Source: Gordonia amarae NBRC 15530 (GTDB lineage Bacteria; Actinomycetota; Actinomycetes; Mycobacteriales; Mycobacteriaceae). From it: DNA of 64,000 bases. The notes beneath the pieces were generated by a model. That model was not told where the DNA came from. It did not search any database and saw only the letters and a list, made by a program, of their open reading frames with translations. Both the position numbers and the translations under genes were made by a program. Below are positions 46,409 through 54,785 of the stretch, piece after piece (position 1 is the first letter of the stretch; every line of letters starts with the position of its first letter). The stretch covers positions 1-64,000 of the forward strand of contig NZ_BAED01000019.1 of assembly GCF_000241345.1 (NCBI RefSeq), written 5' to 3'.

Positions 46409-47673
46409 GCGCCGAATTCCAGGCACCACGGGGCATCCCGGATTACTTTCCGCCCGCGTCCGCGGACTTCCGCCGCGTCCGCGACACCCTGACCGACGCG
46501 GCACGACGCGCCGGTTACGGTCACATCGAACTGCCGATCTTCGAGGACACCGGCCTGTTCGCCCGCGGTGTCGGCGAATCCACCGACGTAGTCAGCAAGG
46601 AGATGTACACCTTCGCCGACCGCGGTGAGCGTTCGGTGACATTGCGGCCCGAGGGCACCGCCGGGGTGATGCGCGCGGTGATCCAGCACGGCCTCGATCG
46701 CGGCCAGCTCCCGGTCAAACTATGCTATGCCGGTCCGTTCTTCCGGTATGAGAAGCCCCAGGAGGGCCGCTACCGCCAGCTCCAGCAGGTGGGCGTGGAG
46801 GCCATCGGCGTCGACGACCCGGCACTCGACGCCGAGGTGATCGCGATCGCCGATGAGGGCTACCGGCGCCTGGGCCTGTCCGGATTCCGCCTGGAGATCA
46901 CCTCGCTCGGCGACGACGAGTCCCGGCCCCGCTACCGGGAGGCGTTGCAGCAGTTCCTGTTCGGCCTCGACCTGGATGAACCCACCCGCAAACGTGCCGA
47001 GATCAACCCGCTGCGCGTCCTGGACGACAAACGTCCCGAGGTCAAAGAGGCCACCGCCGATGCCCCGCTGCTGCTGGACTATCTGAGCGATGCCGCGCGC
47101 GGACACTTCGACATCGTCCTGGGGCACCTGACCCGGCTCGGCGTGCCGTACGAGATCAATCCGCGTCTGGTCCGCGGCCTGGACTACTACACGAAGACGA
47201 CCTTCGAGTTCGTCCACGACGGTCTCGGCGCCCAGGCCGGTATCGGCGGCGGCGGCCGCTACGACGGGTTGATGCGCCAGATCGGCGGCAAGCAGGACCT
47301 GTCGGGGATCGGTTTCGGTATCGGCGTGGACCGCACGATTCTGGCCATGCGGGCAGAGGGCGTCGCCGATGCCGACGCGGCCCGCTGCCAGGTGTTCGGG
47401 GTGCCGATGGGTGCGGCGGCCAAGGCCGAACTGGTGGGGTTGGCGGGGCGGTTGCGTGCGGCCGGGATCAGCGTCGACCTCGCCTACGGTGACCGCGGGC
47501 TCAAAGGTGCGATGAAGGCCGCCGACCGGTCCGGTGCCCGTCTGGCACTGGTCCTGGGTGATCGTGAACTCGACGAGCAGACCATCGAGGTGAAGGACCT
47601 GTCGAACGGTGCGCAGCGCAAGGTCTCGTTGTCGACCGTCGTCGACGACGTCGTCGGTGTGCTCACCCAGTAG
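46405..47673 (+). CDS. hisS: Histidyl-tRNA synthetase
   Basis: A 422-residue class II synthetase. Motif 1 region [13 protein letters not shown], motif 2 [28 protein letters not shown], histidine-binding [14 protein letters not shown], motif 3 region [12 protein letters not shown] and a C-terminal anticodon-binding domain ([26 protein letters not shown]) are intact. The GTG start overlaps the upstream stop (GTGA). It ends the block conserved with M. tuberculosis (Rv2580c). Confidence 0.96.
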   Translation: MSAEFQAPRGIPDYFPPASADFRRVRDTLTDAARRAGYGHIELPIFEDTGLFARGVGESTDVVSKEMYTFADRGERSVTLRPEGTAGVMRAVIQHGLDRGQLPVKLCYAGPFFRYEKPQEGRYRQLQQVGVEAIGVDDPALDAEVIAIADEGYRRLGLSGFRLEITSLGDDESRPRYREALQQFLFGLDLDEPTRKRAEINPLRVLDDKRPEVKEATADAPLLLDYLSDAARGHFDIVLGHLTRLGVPYEINPRLVRGLDYYTKTTFEFVHDGLGAQAGIGGGGRYDGLMRQIGGKQDLSGIGFGIGVDRTILAMRAEGVADADAARCQVFGVPMGAAAKAELVGLAGRLRAAGISVDLAYGDRGLKGAMKAADRSGARLALVLGDRELDEQTIEVKDLSNGAQRKVSLSTVVDDVVGVLTQ

Positions 47674-47747
47674 CCTGGTCGTGGTGTTCCCCGGCCGGGT
47701 GTTTCGACACTAGACCGCGCACCGGGTGGTCGTTAGCGTCGAGTGCT

Positions 47748-49370
47748 ATGACCGCCCCGGACACACCCGGACCGGCCCGCACTCGTGGTGACAGCTATGC
47801 CGGCACCGGTGAACTCACCCGGTTCTATCTGCGCCGTTCCCTGTCGGCAATCACCTTGTGGGTGCTGGGCACGGCGGCGATGTACCCGATCCAGTCGCTG
47901 TCGTTGAAGGCCGCGCCCACGCAGGAGGACCTGGACCGGCTGGCCGCCGGCCTGTCCGGCAACTCCGCGATCAAGGCGCTGACCGGACCGGATTTCGCCC
48001 TGAACACCATCGGCGGCCAAATAGCCTGGCAGAGCTCGGCATTCGGTGCGGTGCTGGCGGGATTGATGAGTACCTTTCTGGTGGCCCGGCACGGACGTGC
48101 CGGTGAGGAGAACGGCGCAGACGAACTGATCCTGGCCGGTGTGGTCGGCCGGTCCGCGCCGACGGCCGCCACCGCTCTGGTGACGGCCGGCGCCAACATC
48201 GCCGTGATCGTGATCGCCGGCGCGTCGCTGACGGCGACCGGGCTGCCGGCGACGGGTTCATGGACGCTCGCCGCCGCAGGCGGACTCACCGGCCTGGTGT
48301 TCGGTGCTCTGGCGCTGATCTTTGCCCAGATCAGCAGCACCTCGCGCGGAGTGTGGGGGCTCAGCGGTGCCGCCCTCGGTGTGGCCTATGCACTGCGCGC
48401 GGCAGGCGATGTGGGGGACAACGGGATTCGCTGGCTGTCACCGATCGGGTGGGGACAGCAGGCGCGCGCGTACGCCGGTGAGCGGGTATGGCCGCTTGTT
48501 CTGCTGGTTGTGGCGGCGGGGGTGGCCGTGGCGGTGGCCGGGATACTGCACCGGCGCCGCGACTTCGGCGCGGGCCTGCTGCCGCAGCGGCGTGGCCCGG
48601 CATCGCACGCCTGGGCAGGCGGTATCCACGAACTGTCGTGGCGGCTCGCCGCGCCGGGAATCATCGGCTGGACTGCCGGATTGGTGTTCGGTGGAGTCAC
48701 GTTCGGGTTGATCGGCAACAGCATCGAAGCGGTCGTGCGCGAGAACAAGGACGTCGCGGGGACACTGACCGGCGGGCAGGCCGAAGGTGTCGCGCTCGTC
48801 GACGGCTTCTACGGCAGCGCCGTGCTGATGCTGGCGATCATCGCGTCCGGGTTTGCGGTGATGCTGGCCTCCCGAGCCCGGTCCGCGGAGGTGGCCGACT
48901 ACGCGGAGTCGTTGCTGGCCACCGCGTTAGGCCGGTCGGCGTACCTGACCGGTCCGGTCGTGACCGCGCTGGTCGCACCGGTTCTCGCAGTGGCGGCCGG
49001 TGGTGCCGCGGCCGGCCTGACCTATGCCGTGGTGTCGGGTGAGGCGGGACGGGGGCTGCAACTGGCCGCGGCGGGCATCTTCTACGCGCCATCGATCTGG
49101 GTGATCGTCGCGGTGACCGTGCTGCTGATGGGGGTTGCGCCCAAGCTGATCGGGCTCGCGTGGGTGCCGGTCGGATTCTCGGCCATAGCGATCTTTTTCG
49201 GTCCTGCCCTCAAGTTTCCGCAGTGGCTTCTCGACCTGTCGCCGTTCACTCACCTCGCGCTCGTCCCGCTGGAGGACGTGTCGTGGCTTCCGCCGGCCGT
49301 CCTCACGATCGTGGCCGTCGCCCTGGTCGTCCTCGGGCTGGTGGCGTTCGGCCGCAGGGACATCGGCTGA
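47748..49370 (+). CDS. Large ABC-2 permease (polyketide-antibiotic-exporter type), no ATPase nearby
   Basis: A 540-residue integral membrane protein with about 12 helices arranged as two halves, like the actinobacterial exporter permeases annotated as tetronasin- or polyketide-antibiotic transporters. Clear segments are YLRRSLSAITLWVLGTAAMYPI, MSTFLVARHGRAGEENGADELILAGVVGRSA and MLASRARSAEVADYAESLLATALGRSAYLTGPVV; the repeated R.EE..G..ELL/AEVADYAESLLA element is typical. These proteins normally sit next to an ATP-binding subunit, but none is adjacent here (hisS upstream, usp downstream). TAGCGT 8 nt before the ATG is a possible -10. Confidence 0.8.
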   Translation: MTAPDTPGPARTRGDSYAGTGELTRFYLRRSLSAITLWVLGTAAMYPIQSLSLKAAPTQEDLDRLAAGLSGNSAIKALTGPDFALNTIGGQIAWQSSAFGAVLAGLMSTFLVARHGRAGEENGADELILAGVVGRSAPTAATALVTAGANIAVIVIAGASLTATGLPATGSWTLAAAGGLTGLVFGALALIFAQISSTSRGVWGLSGAALGVAYALRAAGDVGDNGIRWLSPIGWGQQARAYAGERVWPLVLLVVAAGVAVAVAGILHRRRDFGAGLLPQRRGPASHAWAGGIHELSWRLAAPGIIGWTAGLVFGGVTFGLIGNSIEAVVRENKDVAGTLTGGQAEGVALVDGFYGSAVLMLAIIASGFAVMLASRARSAEVADYAESLLATALGRSAYLTGPVVTALVAPVLAVAAGGAAAGLTYAVVSGEAGRGLQLAAAGIFYAPSIWVIVAVTVLLMGVAPKLIGLAWVPVGFSAIAIFFGPALKFPQWLLDLSPFTHLALVPLEDVSWLPPAVLTIVAVALVVLGLVAFGRRDIG

Positions 49371-49562
49371 GGGCGGTGTGCGGCACATCCACACCGTCGG
49401 CGTGATGTGTGGCATGGGTACCGGGCTGGGGTGACGTCTCTGGTACGGACGTTCGGCTCTCGGTGGTGACCGTTGGTGGTGGCAGACTGGACCCGTGCCG
49501 GAAAATGCCCGGCGACGCGGTGTCGGCCGCTGAGAGCCCGCGGCCGGTAGAGAAGAGGTTTG

Positions 49563-50447
49563 GTGACGATGACACTCAATGCACCGATCGTGGTGGCGGT
49601 CGACGGTTCCGATCAGGCCCGCGAGGCACTCGCGTGGGCGGTCGCGGCGGCGGTGCGCGAGAAGCGGCAACTCAAGGCCGTGACCGTCGTCGAAGCCCTC
49701 TCCGACTACAGCGGCATGGTGCTCACCCAAGACCTGATCGACGACATCTACGGCTACGCCAAGGACATTCTCACCGAGGCACTCGAGCGGGCGGCCGAAC
49801 TGGCGCCCGGTCTCGAGGTGACCGGTGAGGTGCTGTCGGGTAAACCGGCCCTCCTGCTGCGTGAGGTGTCGAGCCGGGCGCACCTGCTGGTGGTCGGCAG
49901 CCGTGGCCGGGGCGGTGTCAAGGGTCTGCTGCTGGGGTCGGTGAGCGCGGACGTCGCCGCCCACGCCAACTGCCCGGTCGTGGTGGTACCAGGCGAGTTC
50001 GGGACCACCGGGCCGGTCGTCGTCGGTGTCGACGGATCCCCCGCGGCGCGGGTGGCCGCGAAGCAGGCGTTCACCGAGGCCTCGCTGCTGGACACCTCCG
50101 TGGTGGCGGTGACCACCTACGGGGCGTTCTCCGGCAAGCATTTCTACGGCACCGAGGACCGGCACGGCGACTCCGAGGCCACCCTGGAGCGGTTCCGCAC
50201 CGAGGCCGCCGAGACCCAGTCCGAGCAGCTCGCCGGCCTGCGTGAGGACTTCCCGGATGTCACCGTCGACAGCGACGTCGCCACGATCCGGCCCGCCGAA
50301 CGCATCGTTGAGAAGGCCGCCGACGCTCAGCTGATCGTCATCGGCAGCCGCGGCCGTGGCGGTTTCCGTGGCCTGCTGCTCGGCTCCAACAGCCGCGCCG
50401 TGCTGCAGGTGGCGCCCTGCCCGGTGATGGTCGTGCACGCCGGCTGA
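49563..50447 (+). CDS. Tandem-domain universal stress protein 1
   Basis: A protein of about 294 residues with two UspA domains. Each keeps the ATP-binding motif G..G.........GS: VVGSRGRGGVKGLLLGSVS (domain 1) and VIGSRGRGGFRGLLLGSNS (domain 2), plus the starts IVVAVDGSDQAREALAWAV and VVVGVDGSPAARVAAKQAF. Such proteins in mycobacteria are induced in hypoxia or stationary phase and bind ATP or cAMP. The GTG at 49563 is preferred for its AGAGG; the ATG at 49569 is an alternative. It is a tandem paralogue of the next gene. Confidence 0.9.
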   Translation: MTMTLNAPIVVAVDGSDQAREALAWAVAAAVREKRQLKAVTVVEALSDYSGMVLTQDLIDDIYGYAKDILTEALERAAELAPGLEVTGEVLSGKPALLLREVSSRAHLLVVGSRGRGGVKGLLLGSVSADVAAHANCPVVVVPGEFGTTGPVVVGVDGSPAARVAAKQAFTEASLLDTSVVAVTTYGAFSGKHFYGTEDRHGDSEATLERFRTEAAETQSEQLAGLREDFPDVTVDSDVATIRPAERIVEKAADAQLIVIGSRGRGGFRGLLLGSNSRAVLQVAPCPVMVVHAG

Positions 50448-50537
50448 CCACCGGTTCGCCGCGGCCGCGCGGCGTACAGTCTGGTGGGTCCACCCCCGGC
50501 GGGGTGGATCCGACCGAATCCACAAGCAAAGGGGCTG

Positions 50538-51413
50538 ATGGTGGCGACGAACAACGCGCCGATCGCGGCGGCGATCGACGGATCCGATGAGGCTCTCGCG
50601 GCGGTGCGCTGGGCGGCGGCCGAGGCGGCCCGCACCAAGACCGCGCTCACGATCGTGTCGGTGGTCGAACCGTTCGCCGCGCCGATCGGCCAGAACGTCG
50701 AAGGCTGGATCGAAGCCGAACAGTGGGTCGAAGCGCGGCGCGAACTCGCGCAGGGCGCGGTCGATGTCGCCCTCGACCTGGCGGCCGAGCTGGCGCCGGA
50801 TGTGTCGATCGACGGCGAGGTGATCGACGGCAAACCTGCCCTGGTGTTACGGGAGCTGTCCAGCCGGGTCCGCATGATCGTCGTCGGCCGTCGCGGTCTG
50901 GGCGGGGTGACCGGACTGCTCATCGGCTCGGTCAGCGCCGACATCGCCGCGCACGGCAACTGCCCGGTGGCCGTCATCGGGCTCCAGGCACCCGTGTCGG
51001 GTCCTGTCGTCGTCGGTGTTGACGGGTCGCCGATGTCGACGGCGGCGATCGCACATGCCTTCCGGCAGGCCGACGCCCGTGGCACGTCCGTGGTGGCCGT
51101 ACACACCTACGGCGGATTCGGCGGCGACGCCTTCTACGGACAGGGCGAAGAAGCCCTGCGCAGGCTCAACGACGAGGCGGTCGAATCGCTGGGCTCACAG
51201 CTGGCCGGCTACCGCCAGGACTACCCAGATGTGGAGGTGGCGTCGGTGGTCGCCGCGGGTGACCCGGCTCCCGCCATCGTCGGCGCGGCTGAGGACGCGC
51301 AGCTCATCGTGATCGGCAGCCGGGGCCGGGGCGGTTTCCGTGGCCTGTTGCTGGGATCCACAGGCCAGGCGGTGCTTCATGTGGCGCCGTGCCCGGTGCT
51401 GGTCGTCCACTAG
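50538..51413 (+). CDS. Tandem-domain universal stress protein 2
   Basis: A 291-residue paralogue of the preceding gene. Two UspA domains are present with IAAAIDGSDEALAAVRWAA and VVVGVDGSPMSTAAIAHAF. The ATP motif appears as VVGRRGLGGVTGLLIGSVS and VIGSRGRGGFRGLLLGSTG. A TACAGT box and a GGTGGGTCCACCC inverted repeat lie 40-65 bp upstream, so it may be regulated separately from the first copy. Its TAG stop overlaps the stop of the opposing LLM gene (shared CTAG at 51410-51413). Confidence 0.9.
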   Translation: MVATNNAPIAAAIDGSDEALAAVRWAAAEAARTKTALTIVSVVEPFAAPIGQNVEGWIEAEQWVEARRELAQGAVDVALDLAAELAPDVSIDGEVIDGKPALVLRELSSRVRMIVVGRRGLGGVTGLLIGSVSADIAAHGNCPVAVIGLQAPVSGPVVVGVDGSPMSTAAIAHAFRQADARGTSVVAVHTYGGFGGDAFYGQGEEALRRLNDEAVESLGSQLAGYRQDYPDVEVASVVAAGDPAPAIVGAAEDAQLIVIGSRGRGGFRGLLLGSTGQAVLHVAPCPVLVVH

Positions 51414-52291
51414 GACCGGGCCGAGTCCTGCCACTTCGGCAGGATATCCGCCATCACCGACTCGAAGGTGTCCACCGCCAGGACATGCGGCGGGCTGGTG
51501 CGCGGCCATGGGACCACGACATCGGTGAATCCGAGTTCTGCTGCCCGCCCGATCAATTCGTCTAGCACATCGGCGCCCGCGAACGGATCGGCCGGTGCCC
51601 AGGTGAGACTGAGATAGCGTGGGAACCGGTCGCCGCCGGGCCGGTCGGTGAGGGCGTCGTCGAGAATCCTGACACTGCGGGATATGCCCGCCAGCCAGTC
51701 GTCGACACTGTCGGCCGGTGTGCCGGTGGTGATCCAGCCGTCGCCGTGGTGGGCCGCGAAGCGTACCGAACGTGGCCCGTTTCCCGCGAGCAGCAATGGG
51801 ATCCGGTCGCGTACCGATCCGCCGGCCAGCCGCATGTCGACGGCGCTGTAGTGTTCGCCGGCGAAGTCCACGTGGTCGTCGGTGAGCGTGAGATCGAGCA
51901 GCCGCACGAACTCCTGGAACCGGTCGACGCGTTCGCGTGCGGTGACGGGCTTCTGCCCGAGCAGCACGTCGTCGGGGGTGCCGCCGGCGCCGAGTCCCAT
52001 CAGCAGCCGGTCTCCCGCGATGTCGAGCAGTGTCTGCAACTCCCGTGCCAGCGGCACCGGATGCCGGAAGTTCGGGGAGATCACGAACGCGCCCAACGGA
52101 ATCCGCTGAGTCACCAGCGCCGCGGCGGTCAGTGTGGGGATACACGAGAACCACCTGTTGTCCGGTAGCGATCCCCACACCAGGTGGTCGAATGTCCACG
52201 CGTGGTCGAATCCCATCTCCTCGGCACGGCGCCACTCGTCCCGCGCCTGCTGCCAGGGATGGTCGGGGATGATGTACACACCGATACGCAT
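51410..52291 (-). CDS. LLM-class flavin/F420-dependent oxidoreductase
   Basis: A 293-residue luciferase-like TIM-barrel protein. The pattern MRIGVYIIPDH...RRAEEMGFDHAWTFDHLVWG, IPLGAFVISPNFRHPVPLARELQTLLDIAGDRLLMGLGAGG and GGSVRDRIPLLLAGNGPRSVRFAAHHGDGW is that of the actinobacterial F420-dependent group, though FMN cannot be excluded. The substrate is unknown. TAGGCT 6 nt before the ATG suggests a leaderless transcript. Convergent with usp2 and overlapping it by 4 bp. Confidence 0.85.
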   Translation of the reverse strand: MRIGVYIIPDHPWQQARDEWRRAEEMGFDHAWTFDHLVWGSLPDNRWFSCIPTLTAAALVTQRIPLGAFVISPNFRHPVPLARELQTLLDIAGDRLLMGLGAGGTPDDVLLGQKPVTARERVDRFQEFVRLLDLTLTDDHVDFAGEHYSAVDMRLAGGSVRDRIPLLLAGNGPRSVRFAAHHGDGWITTGTPADSVDDWLAGISRSVRILDDALTDRPGGDRFPRYLSLTWAPADPFAGADVLDELIGRAAELGFTDVVVPWPRTSPPHVLAVDTFESVMADILPKWQDSARS

Positions 52292-52297
52292 GATCCG

Positions 52298-52303
52298 AGC
52301 CTA
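52298..52303 (-). promoter_or_regulatory. -10 box (TAGGCT) for the LLM gene, leaderless layout
   Basis: On the minus strand TAGGCT is followed by CGGATC and the ATG at 52291. Confidence 0.5.
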
Positions 52304-52394
52304 GCGAGCGGTCCGATAGGGGACAGAAAATGACCTGATTGGCCGGAAGACTGTGACCCGACCGGTAAACGTCAGCGACATGTCAGGAGTGGTG

Positions 52395-52832
52395 ATGGGT
52401 GCGGAAATTCAAGTGACCTTCGATTGTGCCGATCCGGCGATGCTCGCCGAGTTCTGGGCACAAGTCCTGCGGTACGAGGTGCAGGGCCCGCCGTTGGGAT
52501 TCGCCACGTGGGACGAGGCCCTCGACGCGCTCGGGGTTCCCGCGGAGGACCGCAACAGCAGGTCCGCCGTCGTCGACCCCGCGGGGACCGGGCCGCGGAT
52601 CTTCTTTCAGCGGGTTCCCGAGGGCAAGGGCGTCAAGAACCGTGTGCATCTGGATGTGCGGGCGGCACCGGGGCTTGCGGGGGGCGACCGGATGGCCGCG
52701 CTGGAGGCCGAGGCCCTGCGGCTGATCGAACTCGGTGCCACACGCCTGGAACGGTTCGACCCGGACCCACCGCTGGAGACGGGTTTCATCGTGATGGCAG
52801 ACCCGGAGGGCAACGAGTTCTGCCTCGACTGA
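52395..52832 (+). CDS. VOC/glyoxalase-like domain protein
   Basis: A 145-residue single-domain member of the vicinal oxygen chelate superfamily. It contains IQVTFDCADPAMLAEFWAQVLRYEVQ, FFQRVPEGKGVKNRVHLDVRA and the closing VMADPEGNEFCLD, typical of the glyoxalase_6 group common in actinobacteria. The biochemical role is unknown; relatives include dioxygenases and antibiotic-binding proteins. The ATG at 52395 is chosen for AGGAG 5 nt upstream; an ATG at 52380 would add five residues. Confidence 0.8.
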   Translation: MGAEIQVTFDCADPAMLAEFWAQVLRYEVQGPPLGFATWDEALDALGVPAEDRNSRSAVVDPAGTGPRIFFQRVPEGKGVKNRVHLDVRAAPGLAGGDRMAALEAEALRLIELGATRLERFDPDPPLETGFIVMADPEGNEFCLD

Positions 52833-52837
52833 CGGGT

Positions 52838-53440
52838 CTACCCGCGAACCCGGGCGGGTGGGCATACCCAGCGGCTGATGAACTCGCGGAGTTCGGCGTC
52901 CGAGCGTGGCGGCGAGGTGGGGTACTGCAGCAGGCTCAGGAACACCCGCATCACCAGTTCGGCCAGACCGGCCATCGCCTCGTCGTCGTAGCCGTTCTCG
53001 GCCCACGCCACCGGCAACCGGCCCAGCATCTGCGCACCCAGGGTGATGCCGCTTTCCGACGTCGCCTCGCGGGTGAACAGCTCGGTCTGCCCGGCCCGCA
53101 GGAGCAGGCCCATCGACGGTTCGCTGGGCAGTCTGTTCAGGCAGTACAGGATCGTCTCGATGATGGCGTCGTCGACGGTGCGCACGTGTGCCAGGTCATC
53201 GCGCATCCGGTCGAGGAAGTCGGCGGCACCCGCCTGGGCGACCGCCGCCAGCATGTCGTTGACCGACTTGAAGTAGCGGTAGACCGTCTGGCGGGTGACA
53301 CCGAGCTCAGTGGCCACATCGGCGAGGGTGGTCTTGTTGACCCCGTGCTGCTCGACCGACCGGATGGCGGCGTTGAGAATGCGGGTGCGGGCCTCTTCCG
53401 AATCGGTCGGAAGGTTGCCCTGCCACCCACGCGTTCTCAT
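52838..53440 (-). CDS. TetR-family transcriptional regulator
   Basis: A 200-residue regulator. The N-terminal HTH is clear (EARTRILNAAIRSVEQHGVNKTTLADVATELGVTRQTVYRYFKSVNDMLAAV). The C-terminal ligand domain is of the mycobacterial type (VMRVFLSLLQYPTSPPRSDAELREFISRWVCP). It is the last of three leftward genes (FAD oxidoreductase, membrane protein, TetR), starting 12 bp after the membrane protein gene. It probably controls this operon through the long inverted repeat upstream of the first gene. Confidence 0.9.
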   Translation of the reverse strand: MRTRGWQGNLPTDSEEARTRILNAAIRSVEQHGVNKTTLADVATELGVTRQTVYRYFKSVNDMLAAVAQAGAADFLDRMRDDLAHVRTVDDAIIETILYCLNRLPSEPSMGLLLRAGQTELFTREATSESGITLGAQMLGRLPVAWAENGYDDEAMAGLAELVMRVFLSLLQYPTSPPRSDAELREFISRWVCPPARVRG

Positions 53441-53452
53441 TCGCCCATACTT

Positions 53453-54685
53453 TCACACCTGATTGAGCGGCTGCCGGGTGGCCGCATCGCCCTCACCCGC
53501 GGTCGCGGCCGGCTCGGTGCGGTCCCGCCCGAGAGTCAGCGCCGCCAGCAGGCTGCCGAGCGCGACCACCAGGCAGGCGATCACATAGGGGAGGCTGCCG
53601 ATCGGGGTGCCGCCGTCGGTGACCCCGTCGGTGGCGCCGAAGTAGTCCGGGAGCGCCGCGATCCACAGAGCCGTGTGTACCCCGAGGAACAGGAACGGGA
53701 ACACGAGCAGGAACGGACGGGCCGTGCGTGCGGGGGAGTGCGCCGACGCTGCCGCCGCCCGCATCTTCCGCCACTGGGTGCCGAGCAGGTACAGCCCGAC
53801 CAGCCACAACGCGGCGATCTCCACGCCCAGCACGATCGCCTGTCCGGTGAGGTTGGCGCCCTCACCGCGACCGAACACCGACGCCGGGATACCCATCAGC
53901 GGCATGCTGATCACGGCGAGCACGCCGGAGACCACGATCCGCCACGCCAGTGACAGCCCGCGGGGAGCATTGCCCGCCAGCGTCGGGTTCGCGATGAGCC
54001 GGGTGCTCACATAGGTCAGGACACCGAACGACACCGATGCGAACAGCCACACACTGTTGAGGGGTACCGAGGCGAGCAGCGGGACGGCGGCCGGGTTGCC
54101 CAGTTCGGCGGCGGTGTGGCCGTAGAACGGTTCGTCGACGTTCCACGCCCACCATTTCAGTTGCGGCCCGAGCTGATCGAAGATCTCGTAGAACACCTGG
54201 TACACGAACGCGACGGCCACCGCACCCTTGAGCGCCGCATGCCTGGTGCCGTCGAAGAAGCCGAACGCCCGCACGATCTCGTAGGCCACCTGACTGAGCG
54301 CGGGATAGAAGCACACGATGTACAGCGGCAGCCTGTCGTACATGAAGTCGACGGTGAACACGTTGTGCGCGAACATGAATCCCATCGCGTCCTGCATTCC
54401 GAACCACTCCGGGAAGTACAGCGGGGGTTCGATCACGAACAGGTACACCAGCGACCCGATCCAGAGCGCGAGGTTGGTGGGATCGTTGTCGCGGCGCAGC
54501 CGGCGGATCGCGTGCAGCAGCGCCAGCACGGCGCCGAGGATGATCGTCACCTCCAGGACCGGCAACGTCCAGTTCTCCAGACCGAACGGATTGCGCAGCG
54601 CCGCAACAGGGTTGGCGTCTTCGCAGACGAAGCCCAGGTATCGGGTGATGACGTACGCCGGGGTGTCCGGATCGCACACTGCCAT
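53453..54685 (-). CDS. Multi-pass membrane protein in FAD-oxidoreductase operon
   Basis: A 410-residue integral membrane protein with about nine helices, for example PVLEVTIILGAVLALLHAIRRL, NLALWIGSLVYLFVIEPPLYF and LPYVIACLVVALGSLLAALTL. The first 40 residues carry MAVCDPDTPAYVITRYLGFVCED. I do not recognise an enzymatic family with confidence. Position between an FAD-dependent oxidoreductase and a TetR regulator suggests a role in metabolism or transport of a lipid- or terpenoid-like compound, but that is only inference from context. Confidence 0.75.
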   Translation of the reverse strand: MAVCDPDTPAYVITRYLGFVCEDANPVAALRNPFGLENWTLPVLEVTIILGAVLALLHAIRRLRRDNDPTNLALWIGSLVYLFVIEPPLYFPEWFGMQDAMGFMFAHNVFTVDFMYDRLPLYIVCFYPALSQVAYEIVRAFGFFDGTRHAALKGAVAVAFVYQVFYEIFDQLGPQLKWWAWNVDEPFYGHTAAELGNPAAVPLLASVPLNSVWLFASVSFGVLTYVSTRLIANPTLAGNAPRGLSLAWRIVVSGVLAVISMPLMGIPASVFGRGEGANLTGQAIVLGVEIAALWLVGLYLLGTQWRKMRAAAASAHSPARTARPFLLVFPFLFLGVHTALWIAALPDYFGATDGVTDGGTPIGSLPYVIACLVVALGSLLAALTLGRDRTEPAATAGEGDAATRQPLNQV

Positions 54686-54785
54686 GTAAGTGCTCCTCGA
54701 TCGTGACGGATGAGACGAGTCGGAGGCCTGGGGCGCGGCCTGCCGCCGAGTCGGTGACGGCGGGCCGCGCCCCCGGCCTGGGAGG

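Noticed and set aside
49379-49414. Imperfect inverted repeat TGCGGCACATC / GATGTGTGGCA upstream of usp1
   Set aside because: Only 9 of 11 positions pair, and it is about 150 bp from the usp1 start, just after the permease stop. It could be a weak terminator, but I cannot support it as an operator.
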